DNA of 64,000 nucleotides, from the NCBI GenBank assembly GCA_025210735.1, contig JAOARD010000034.1, positions 1-64,000 on the forward strand, given 5' to 3'. Position numbers and translations under genes: made by a program. Each line of letters starts with the position of its first letter. The stretch's first letter is position 1. The DNA is from Bacteroidales bacterium (GTDB taxonomy: Bacteria; Bacteroidota; Bacteroidia; Bacteroidales; UBA6680). The notes beneath the pieces were generated by a model. The model was not told the origin of the DNA. It was given only the letters and a program-made list of their open reading frames with translations, and made no database searches. Below, in pieces: positions 54,639 to 62,041 of this stretch.

Positions 54639-55082
54639 TTAATCAATTTTCGCTTGCTCTTTTGTACAAAGTCTTCTGTTTAGTACAAATCCAATAAAAA
54701 AGAGTCCGAAACCAACATATGCTAATGTTGTTGGCGGATCACCATCGGTATTTAATCTTACAACATAAGTAGCATATATAATTATTGTAGCAATCAGTGT
54801 TCCTATAACAAATATAATATTAGCAATCCATGCCAGTTTATGTTTTCTGAATTTAAACTGTAACACTACAATTGCCACAAACGATACAAAAAAGCCTCCG
54901 CTTACAGCTCTCATAAGAGCCAGAATAAGGTATCGTGTACTCTCCTCAATACTGCTCCACTCCTGATTAACTGCATCTGAATGGTAAGGCATAAAGCTAT
55001 CCTTCATAAAATATGTTACTCCAAAACCAAGCAACATTAGTGCTCCCAGATAATTAGGAAGCGTTGTAATAATTTTCTTCAT
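54639..55082 (-). CDS. Small integral membrane protein, unknown function
   Basis: 147 residues with four predicted membrane segments (about 10-28, 52-72, 83-108 and 118-138). A hydrophilic loop (KDSFMPYHSDAVNQEW) lies between the first two. I recognise no named family; the four-helix layout with R-N-L-T-D-G-D loop resembles other small unknown membrane proteins of Bacteroidota. It stands alone, with 131 bp of AT-rich DNA before the next gene. Confidence 0.75.
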   Translation of the reverse strand: MKKIITTLPNYLGALMLLGFGVTYFMKDSFMPYHSDAVNQEWSSIEESTRYLILALMRAVSGGFFVSFVAIVVLQFKFRKHKLAWIANIIFVIGTLIATIIIYATYVVRLNTDGDPPTTLAYVGFGLFFIGFVLNRRLCTKEQAKID

Positions 55083-55213
55083 ATGTTTATAATTGTTTTT
55101 TCATTTGCCGTACGGAACTAACATTTGTAATCATTCACATGTATGTAAAACTATTTCCAATGCTTTGTTCATATGTCATAATTATTTGGGGTTATAATTA
55201 ATTATATACTTGT

Positions 55214-55705
55214 TTAGTAGAGCGACAGGAACTCATAACCTGCTCCACTCCATTCTATAAATTTCATAAAATCACCTGATGATATTATAAGGGTTGCTCT
55301 GCTATCGTTAGGATGAAAACTAACACGTTCTGCTTTTAATATGTTATTATCAAGAAACATATATACATGTCTCTGATCGTCGTTTATTATACCAAAAGGT
55401 GATACAGAACCCGGCTTTAATCCAAGATATTTCTGCATACGTTTCTCTGATGCAAACGATAATTTTCCCTGCTTTAGCTTCTGTTCAAGATCACTAATCA
55501 TTAGATTGTGTTTATGATCAAATACTGCAAGATAGTGTCGGTTACCTTTGTGGTTTCTCAGAAATATGTTCTTGCAAAACATAGCATCCATCCACGACTT
55601 GTGTTTTATAGCCTCTTCAATAGTGTCTAATGGTGGATGTTCGTGGTACTCATACTTTATATTAAGCTCTTCCAGTACTCTATATATATCACTCTGTCCT
55701 AACAT
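55214..55705 (-). CDS. YbaK/ProX-type aminoacyl-tRNA editing domain protein
   Basis: 163 residues with one YbaK/EbsC-type domain: YEYHEHPPLDTIEEA, then KNIFLRNHKGNRHYLAVFDH, and GLKPGSVSPFGIINDD, the last being the family's GxxPGxVxPFG. Free-standing ProX-like proteins hydrolyse mischarged Ala-tRNA(Pro) or related species. It lies 4 bp after the FAD/Fe-S oxidoreductase gene on the same strand. Confidence 0.92.
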   Translation of the reverse strand: MLGQSDIYRVLEELNIKYEYHEHPPLDTIEEAIKHKSWMDAMFCKNIFLRNHKGNRHYLAVFDHKHNLMISDLEQKLKQGKLSFASEKRMQKYLGLKPGSVSPFGIINDDQRHVYMFLDNNILKAERVSFHPNDSRATLIISSGDFMKFIEWSGAGYEFLSLY

Positions 55706-55709
55706 TCTA

Positions 55710-58628
55710 CTATTTTTTTAATGCATTATATAATATCTCTGCCGGATGTAGTGCTGTACGTCCTGTACCATCCTTAATCTGGTGTCTGCAACTTGTTCCC
55801 GGAGCTGCAATCAAAGTCTGCTCACCTGCCTCTCTTACCGCCGGAAATAGTACAAGCTCACCTATTTTCATTGATAACTCATGGTGCTCCTTCTCATAAC
55901 CAAATGATCCTGCCATACCACAACATCCGGAATTAATCTCCTCTACACTATAATTTTCAGGATAACTAAGCACAAATATTGTTGAAGCTGTTGTTGTAAT
56001 AGCCTTCTGCTGACAGTGCCCGTGTAGTTTTATATCTACCTTCTCATTACTGAACATATCGCGCGTTACTCTTCCCTCTTTTATCTCATGCTCAATAAAT
56101 TCCTCTATCAGAAACGATCTTTTAGCCAGTTTCTCTGCTGCATCAATATTCCTCTCCTCTGCCAAATCAGGATACTCATCTCTGAAGCTAAGTATTGCCG
56201 ATGGCTCTACTCCTATTATCGGAGACTCTTCTGTTACAATATCTTTTAACAAATCGATATTTGTATTTGCAATGCGCTTTGCTGTGCGTACAAATCCTTT
56301 TGACAGGTATGTCCTTGCACTACATTTATGTTTTGGGAATATAACCCTGTAACCAAGCTCCTGTAATAACTTTACGGCACTCTCCCCTATAGTTGCATCG
56401 TTGTAGTTTGTAAACTCATCATTAAAAAAGTATACTGTTCTTCCATCTGGTCTGTTTCCTCTACTACCCTTTTTATACCATCTGTTTAGTGTTTTGGGTG
56501 AATACTTAGGCATACGTCTGGTTGAGTTAAATCCGAACATACGCATAAACACTGGTGCAGTAATATTGCTCTGCATAAAGAAGTTTGCAACAGATGGCAT
56601 TACCGATGCTAATCTGTTTACAAGTACAATGTTTGCTATCAGTTTTGATCTGAACGACGATCCGTTTGCATCATAATAGTGTTGTAAAAATTCAGCTTTA
56701 AGTTTTGCCATATCAACACTAGACGGGCACTCACTCTTACACCCTTTACAAGAGAGACACAAATCGAGTATCTTATATATCTCTTTGCTGTTAAACGGAT
56801 TTATATTGTCTGAATTTGATATTACCTCACGTAACACATTTGCACGTGCACGTGTAGTATTCATCTCATTACGCGATGCCATAAAACTTGGACACATTGT
56901 TCCGCCTATATCAGAGGTCTTACGGCAGTCGCCTGATCCATTACACTTCTCAACTGCCCGCATATAACCTCCAACAGCCGAAAAGTTAAATATGGTATCA
57001 ATCTCTTTTGTCTTTACCCCAGGAGTATATCTCAGGTTTCTGTTCATCTGTGGAGTATCAACAATCTTATTCGGATTAAACAAATTGTTCTTATCCCAAC
57101 ACTGTTTAAGTTGTTCTAAAACAGCATATATTTTTTCGCCAACCATAAGCGGGATAAACTCTCCACGTAATCTTCCGTCGCCGTGCTCGCCACTTAACGA
57201 TCCTTTATATCTTTTAACAAGTTTAGCAACATCTGTTGCTACAGTTCTGAATAACTCTACATCTCTTGAGTCCTTAAGATTAAGAACCGGACGCAGATGA
57301 AGTTCTCCTGTACCAATATGTGCGTGGTAAACACAATCAAGATTGTACTTGTCGAGTACCATTTTAAAATCCTTCATGTATTCAGGCAGTAGTTCCGGAA
57401 GAACTGCTGTATCCTCAATAAGCGATACAGGTTTAGCATCGCCTTTTATATTAGAAAGAAGCCCAAGTCCTGCTTTTCTGAGATTCCATACCTTATTGGT
57501 ATTCTTACCGAATATCAACGGAAAAGCATATCCCATCCCTTCATTAAGCATATCCTCTTTTACAAGGTTTGCAAGTCTGGTTATCTCTTCCTGAGTATCT
57601 CGCCTGAACTCAATTATAAGGATAGCTTCCGGTTCACCCTCAATAAAGTATCTGTTGCTCTGCTGTTCAATATTCTCTTTTGTACACTCTATGATAATGT
57701 TATCCATCATCTCAACTGCACCAGGATTATATTTCAGAGCAACAAGATTAGCTTTAAAAGCCTCCTCTTTGGTCTTAAAATGAGCACACAGCACCCCTAT
57801 CTCTTTTGGTGGAATATCTACAAGATTTAGCTTTATTGCTGTAATAAAACATAACGTACCTTCTGACCCGGCAATAAGCTTACACATATTAAATGCCTCA
57901 TCATTATCGCTGAATATATTGCTTCGTAACAGAAGATCCAGAGCATATCCGGTATTACGTCTTCTCAAATCAGGATGTGGGTATTCGTTAAGAATATCGT
58001 TAGCAAGATCTTTATCAGACAATACCTCATTTATATGGCGGTATATATCGCCTTCAAGAGTATTCAATTTACACTTATCATCAAACTGTTGTTTTGTAAT
58101 ATCTCCGAATATAACCTCTGAGCCATCACTTAAAAATGCAGTTATCTCAAGTGTATGATCACGTGTACTACCATACAACAAAGAGTGCGATCCGCAAGCA
58201 TTATTACCTACCATTCCCCCTATCGTACATCTGTTTGCTGTAGATGTCTCTGGCCCAAAAAAGAGATTATGTTGCGCCAGATATTTATTAAGCTCATCTA
58301 ATACTACTCCGGGTTGAACCTTAACCCATTTTTCTTCAGTATTAAGCTCAATTATATTCTTAAAGTTCTTAGATATGTCTACAACAATACCTTTACCAAC
58401 AACCTGTCCTGCAAGTGATGTACCTGCCGCTCGTGGTATAATTGATTGTCCGGTATCAGATGCATATTTCAACAAACTCTTTATATCATTATTACTCTCA
58501 GGTATTGCTATAATACCAGGAGTTTCTTTATATGCAGAAGCATCTGTTGAGTATATTGTTTTGTGTATAAAATCGGTATATATGTTCCCTTTAAAATCAG
58601 GAATAGAAAACTTACTGTTTGCAGCCAT
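55710..58628 (-). CDS. GlcD/GlcF-type FAD-linked oxidase with Fe-S domain
   Basis: 972 residues from the ATG at 58628 (MAANSKFSIPDF); an upstream in-frame start at 58685 would add an unusual hydrophobic tail. The N-terminal half is an FAD-binding PCMH oxidase (IIPRAAGTSLAGQVVGKGIV, CTIGGMVGNNACGSHSLLYG, HAHIGTGELHLRPV). Then come a 4Fe-4S region (LDLCLSCKGCKSECPSSVDM) and a CCG domain (HGHCQQKAI, NSGCCGMAGSFGYEKEH). It resembles D-lactate/D-2-hydroxyacid dehydrogenases of the YdiJ type, feeding electrons to the quinone pool. Substrate not determined. Confidence 0.9.
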   Translation of the reverse strand: MAANSKFSIPDFKGNIYTDFIHKTIYSTDASAYKETPGIIAIPESNNDIKSLLKYASDTGQSIIPRAAGTSLAGQVVGKGIVVDISKNFKNIIELNTEEKWVKVQPGVVLDELNKYLAQHNLFFGPETSTANRCTIGGMVGNNACGSHSLLYGSTRDHTLEITAFLSDGSEVIFGDITKQQFDDKCKLNTLEGDIYRHINEVLSDKDLANDILNEYPHPDLRRRNTGYALDLLLRSNIFSDNDEAFNMCKLIAGSEGTLCFITAIKLNLVDIPPKEIGVLCAHFKTKEEAFKANLVALKYNPGAVEMMDNIIIECTKENIEQQSNRYFIEGEPEAILIIEFRRDTQEEITRLANLVKEDMLNEGMGYAFPLIFGKNTNKVWNLRKAGLGLLSNIKGDAKPVSLIEDTAVLPELLPEYMKDFKMVLDKYNLDCVYHAHIGTGELHLRPVLNLKDSRDVELFRTVATDVAKLVKRYKGSLSGEHGDGRLRGEFIPLMVGEKIYAVLEQLKQCWDKNNLFNPNKIVDTPQMNRNLRYTPGVKTKEIDTIFNFSAVGGYMRAVEKCNGSGDCRKTSDIGGTMCPSFMASRNEMNTTRARANVLREVISNSDNINPFNSKEIYKILDLCLSCKGCKSECPSSVDMAKLKAEFLQHYYDANGSSFRSKLIANIVLVNRLASVMPSVANFFMQSNITAPVFMRMFGFNSTRRMPKYSPKTLNRWYKKGSRGNRPDGRTVYFFNDEFTNYNDATIGESAVKLLQELGYRVIFPKHKCSARTYLSKGFVRTAKRIANTNIDLLKDIVTEESPIIGVEPSAILSFRDEYPDLAEERNIDAAEKLAKRSFLIEEFIEHEIKEGRVTRDMFSNEKVDIKLHGHCQQKAITTTASTIFVLSYPENYSVEEINSGCCGMAGSFGYEKEHHELSMKIGELVLFPAVREAGEQTLIAAPGTSCRHQIKDGTGRTALHPAEILYNALKK

Positions 58629-58744
58629 TTTTATTACTTTATCTAAATAGAGTATAAAAATAGTGCATTTAAGCCAGAAATACATTAAAAAATCTGTTAC
58701 GATAGATAATGTAAAGTCTGATCTTAAATATCAGATGTATTAGT

Positions 58745-58772
58745 AAAAAAATCGGGCGGCAAAAGCCACCCG
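58745..58772 (-). terminator. Intrinsic terminator after the AP2-domain gene
   Basis: On the minus strand CGGGTGGC and GCCGCCCG form an 8-bp stem (one G-T pair) with a TTTT loop, followed by ATTTTTTT. It lies just after the stop of the AP2-domain gene. Confidence 0.9.
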
Positions 58773-58778
58773 AAAATA

Positions 58779-59693
58779 TTAGTTGTAGTTAATCTCTTTC
58801 TTGAAGGTAACAAAATCTTCTGAAGAAAGTCCCTCCTCGGCTCTTTTAAGCCAACGTTCTCTGGTTTTCTGTAATTGCGCTTTATTAAAATAACGTATAT
58901 AATCAGGTAACTTTCTGTTGTACTGCGAACGTACTTTAAGAACTTCCTGATATTGGCGCTTTGTGAAATACATAGTAAAAACATCATTATCTGACAAATA
59001 GTCTACTCTATAGACTTTCTGACGTCCTCTGTGTGTTTCTAAGCGTCCTACACATAATTTAAAACCACTTACATACTTACCCTCAGCCTTTTGGTGTGGC
59101 ATTTTACGTATTTTCCTGCCCTCATCAAGAGTAAATTTTCTAACACCCTTCTCTAAATAGTGAGGAATGTTGTGTGCATAGGTAGATTTTGCTTTATTAA
59201 CTCTATTTGTAGCAAACTCTTCTCCAAATAGTTCAGCAGCTTTTTTATTGTATGCCATTGCAGCATCTTCTGCTGTTTCAAAATCGGTACCTAAAATGTG
59301 GACCTTGTTGTCATAATAAATCTGTGCTAAGAATTTACTTCCTGACACAGCTACACCTTTATAACCTGTTTTGTTGTAATAACTCTGAAGTCTTGTCTTC
59401 TCTGAGTTATTAATTCTTCTAAGGTTAGAAAGTCTACAGTCAAGTTTATTGCCATTCATGAAATAAACTAGTTTACGCTCAGGATCTTCCGGAATAAAAT
59501 TATCTGCAATCAGTTTGTGCAGATATACGGTTGTCAGAACACCTTTATTCCATTTCTGATAAAATGCATATCCCTGCTCATGTGCGCGTAGGTTCGATAC
59601 AATGTGTGGATAGTTTTTCTCCAAAAACTCGTACACGTTGGTGTCTACTAGAGCCAACGTGTTGTTGTTCTTTAGTGGAATTTGTACTTGCAT
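58779..59693 (-). CDS. AP2-domain protein with degenerate HNH motif
   Basis: 304 residues. Residues about 55-95 align with the HNH region of phage-type AP2/HNH endonucleases (VYLHKLIADNF then VYFMNGNKLDCRLSNLRRIN), but Phe78 replaces the central catalytic His and Asn80 the usual Asp-type residue. Residues about 109-163 are an AP2/ERF DNA-binding domain (GYKGVAVSGSKFLAQIYYD, LGTDFETAEDAAMAY, AAELFGEEFATN). The last 140 residues are basic and unassigned. The Shine-Dalgarno AGGAGGA at proper spacing is unique in this window. A domesticated homing-endonuclease acting as DNA-binding regulator is likely; nuclease activity is unlikely. Confidence 0.88.
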   Translation of the reverse strand: MQVQIPLKNNNTLALVDTNVYEFLEKNYPHIVSNLRAHEQGYAFYQKWNKGVLTTVYLHKLIADNFIPEDPERKLVYFMNGNKLDCRLSNLRRINNSEKTRLQSYYNKTGYKGVAVSGSKFLAQIYYDNKVHILGTDFETAEDAAMAYNKKAAELFGEEFATNRVNKAKSTYAHNIPHYLEKGVRKFTLDEGRKIRKMPHQKAEGKYVSGFKLCVGRLETHRGRQKVYRVDYLSDNDVFTMYFTKRQYQEVLKVRSQYNRKLPDYIRYFNKAQLQKTRERWLKRAEEGLSSEDFVTFKKEINYN

Positions 59694-59699
59694 GTTGGG

Positions 59700-59706
59700 T
59701 CCTCCT
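59700..59706 (-). promoter_or_regulatory. Strong Shine-Dalgarno sequence of the AP2-domain gene
   Basis: AGGAGGA on the minus strand, six bases before the ATG. Other genes in this window start without any Shine-Dalgarno sequence, so this is exceptional and suggests very efficient translation or recent acquisition. Confidence 0.85.
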
Positions 59707-59738
59707 GTTATTCCCGTTGGAATAACTAATAATTAGTT
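59707..59738 (-). promoter_or_regulatory. Two adjacent palindromes in the AP2 gene leader
   Basis: GTTATTCC-CGTT-GGAATAAC (59707-59726) is a perfect 8-bp inverted repeat directly next to the Shine-Dalgarno sequence, and AACTAAT-A-ATTAGTT (59724-59738) is a perfect 7-bp one overlapping it by three bases. The first can form an mRNA hairpin; both could be operators for autoregulation. Confidence 0.65.
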
Positions 59739-59750
59739 GTTTTTGTTATT

Positions 59751-59756
59751 ATTATA
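59751..59756 (-). promoter_or_regulatory. TATAAT box upstream of the AP2-domain gene
   Basis: TATAAT on the minus strand, 58 bp before the start. It is the classical -10 box of the E. coli type and not the Bacteroidota TAnnTTTG type. No TTGACA was found upstream, so it may be chance in AT-rich DNA. Confidence 0.25.
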
Positions 59757-60191
59757 CAGTCATATCGATGTAAATATATAAAATGATTTTTACTAATTGA
59801 AAATTTTTTACACTTTGTTGTAACATTTTTATTTCCACTGTACTTGCGCTGTTATCTAACCTCTTTTTCAGAAAATATATTCCCTGAAATATAATTAAAT
59901 CAATGTTTAATAAATAGCACTTTATAAAACAACCCATAATAACCACACAACAAACTCGTAACCAACACAATAAATCCGTAAACCGTAACAAGATTCAGAT
60001 ATTACAACATACCAGATGGGACTACAGATTTAAAATAACACATAAATACCTGTATAAGATATTGTTCAGGATTACTGAGATAACAGATAAAAACACCTCA
60101 AAAATTATTGATTTACAGGAGTAAATTCAGAATAATAGCAATATGAATATTTTATGAAAACACAAATTACGTGTATAAACGTCATATATTA
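59757..60191. other. AT-rich intergenic region, no gene seen
   Basis: Between the AP2 gene leader and the tlpA-like terminator, both on the minus strand. An open frame at 59752-59991 exists but gives a low-complexity, Cys/Leu/Ile-rich translation and overlaps the AP2 promoter. Nothing else was supported. Confidence 0.45.
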
Positions 60192-60239
60192 CTCCGGTTT
60201 ATCATTACCACTGTTAGATTAACAGATAACAAACCGGAG
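60192..60239 (-). terminator. Nested hairpin after the TlpA-like gene
   Basis: CTCCGGTTT and AAACCGGAG (9-bp stem, 60192-60239) enclose a second hairpin CTGTTA/TAACAG. It begins 15 bp after the stop of the TlpA-like gene. There is little T-run on the minus strand, so it could be a terminator or mRNA-end stabiliser. Confidence 0.6.
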
Positions 60240-60254
60240 CAATTTTAGTTAAAA

Positions 60255-60854
60255 TTACTCTTTTGAGAGCTTTGTAAGTAGATTTACTATATCATCTCCA
60301 CTCCATTTATAGGCTCCAACCTTATCAAGCTTTATTACACCACTTTTATCAATTATAAACGTAGACGGAATAGATGACTTTCTAATATTTGCAGGTACCA
60401 CTGACTGCTGAAAATAGTACTTAAATGAATATCCTTTATTATTCATAAAATTATCTATCTTCTCATTAGATTCAGATACAATAGTTATTACCTCTACATC
60501 TCTGTTATCAGCCATTCTTTTGGTCAGTTTCTCAATATATGGTAGCTCTGCAACACACGGAGGACACCACGTTGCCCAAAAATTTATAAAATATACTTTA
60601 TCCTTTTGCAGATTAATAATCTCGCCGGAAGCTGTCTTCAGTTTCCAGTCATAAAACTCCTCACCTACAGTTAACTCATCTGTTTCATTCATTCCAGATG
60701 GCGTTATACCCAACTCTATTATCGCCTGCTGAAACAGTGGTCTGGTAGACGGATTTATCACCATAACTAATAATGCTATTAGCAATACATCTAATATTTT
60801 AGCTATAAGAGATTTCTTCTTATATTTTTCCCAAAAATTTTTAAAAAACTTCAT
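60255..60854 (-). CDS. Membrane-anchored TlpA/ResA-like thioredoxin
   Basis: 199 residues. An uncleaved N-terminal anchor (LIAKILDVLLIALLVMVINP, about 17-37) is followed by a redoxin domain with the active site WATWCPPCVAELPYI and cis-Pro region SSIPSTFIIDKSG. It should be a periplasmic thiol-disulfide oxidoreductase, for example for apocytochrome c or secreted proteins. Start context TTATAAACAG-ATG. It follows the ArsC-like gene by 18 bp. Confidence 0.92.
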   Translation of the reverse strand: MKFFKNFWEKYKKKSLIAKILDVLLIALLVMVINPSTRPLFQQAIIELGITPSGMNETDELTVGEEFYDWKLKTASGEIINLQKDKVYFINFWATWCPPCVAELPYIEKLTKRMADNRDVEVITIVSESNEKIDNFMNNKGYSFKYYFQQSVVPANIRKSSIPSTFIIDKSGVIKLDKVGAYKWSGDDIVNLLTKLSKE

Positions 60855-60872
60855 CTGTTTATAATTTCCCTG

Positions 60873-61223
60873 TTAAATACTATTCTTAACTGCCTCAACA
60901 ACTTTCTTTGAATTGCCTAAAAATACACTATCCTCTATAATAAACAATGGTCGTTTAATCAGAGTATAATTATCCAGTATAAGTTGTTTAATCTCTTTTT
61001 CAGTATAGTTAAACCCATCTTTTGATAACTCTCTGTACAGGATAGCCCTCTTATTCAGTACTTTTTCCACAGATCCTTCATTATTAATCACGAAATCAAG
61101 CGTTTCAGAATCTATATTAGTCTCTTTCAGATCTATTAATTCAAACTCATCTCTGTTAAACTCAATCTCGTTCAGTATTCTTTTACATGTTGTACACGTA
61201 GACAGATAATATATTCTCTTCAT
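60873..61223 (-). CDS. ArsC/Spx-family protein
   Basis: 116 residues with a thioredoxin-like ArsC fold: CTTCKR near the N terminus (STCTTCKRILNEIEF), LNKRAILYRELS and the later LIKRPLFIIEDSVFLG. The CxxC pair resembles Spx and YffB more than the single-Cys arsenate reductases. Function may be arsenate reduction or redox regulation. It is co-transcribed with the TlpA-like gene. Confidence 0.85.
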   Translation of the reverse strand: MKRIYYLSTCTTCKRILNEIEFNRDEFELIDLKETNIDSETLDFVINNEGSVEKVLNKRAILYRELSKDGFNYTEKEIKQLILDNYTLIKRPLFIIEDSVFLGNSKKVVEAVKNSI

Positions 61224-61423
61224 ATCTTAAATAATAATTGTTTCCTGTTTTTATCCGTAAATAGTTATATTCCTTATGTTATTAATTGATAAAGATAATA
61301 TCTTAAACACACTGTTTAATCATACACTATTTATCACCTCTCAAAATTACTTATCAATATGAAATGTTAAAATATAAGAAATATTATTTTTGTTGCATTA
61401 GTATTAACAATAGAGCACATACA

Positions 61424-62041
61424 ATGTTTCAAAACAAAATAAGTAACATTAAGGTTAAGCCAAAGGATATAGTAATAATTGTGGTTGTTGCACTTGTTCT
61501 TGCAGCTACATACTTTATTCCTGACAGAAAAAAAGAGGTTACAGAAGTTAATAATACTGCTGACACAGAGATTACAATTACTGATAAAGAGATAACAGAA
61601 CCAAACAGCAGAAATTCCAGAGACAATAATTGGATTCAGTTTGTATTATGGGCTGGTGTATTAGGTGCTTCATTATACTATATGAACAGGGTAAGAAAGA
61701 GAAACGACATGGGTTTTATTAAAACATCTGTTAAACCCATTAATGGTTTTAGAAAACTAAAAATTGTTGTATACAATCTTAGCAAAAAAGATATAACCAT
61801 AAATGCACCAATAATTGTTTTTAGTAAAGGTTCTGAAGAGAGGAAGTTTAAGATAACAAACGTAGCCAATCATAGTATATATCCACTTGTTGTGAGAGAG
61901 AAGACTGGACATCTGTTAAATACAGATTTAAATATTTTCACAAACAGAATACCTGAACTAAACAGCTTCACACATTTTAGAATAGAGTGCGAAACAACAA
62001 GCGGAAAAAGCTTAAAGTCAATTAAACGAAGAATTAAATAG
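61424..62041 (+). CDS. Membrane protein of unknown function
   Basis: 205 residues from the ATG at 61424, which fits the start of conserved sequence; an earlier in-frame ATG at 61364 adds a Tyr/Cys-rich tail. Two membrane segments (IVIIVVVALVLAATYFIP, and WIQFVLWAGVLGASLYYM) flank a short charged loop; the rest is a soluble beta-rich domain (KIVVYNLSKKDITINAPIIV). I recognise no named family. It ends directly against the stop of the convergent patatin gene. Confidence 0.7.
   Translation: MFQNKISNIKVKPKDIVIIVVVALVLAATYFIPDRKKEVTEVNNTADTEITITDKEITEPNSRNSRDNNWIQFVLWAGVLGASLYYMNRVRKRNDMGFIKTSVKPINGFRKLKIVVYNLSKKDITINAPIIVFSKGSEERKFKITNVANHSIYPLVVREKTGHLLNTDLNIFTNRIPELNSFTHFRIECETTSGKSLKSIKRRIK

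Noticed and set aside
59752-59991. 79-codon minus-strand ORF upstream of the AP2-domain gene
   Set aside because: It overlaps the AP2 gene promoter region and gives a Cys/Leu/Ile-rich translation without recognisable features; probably chance.
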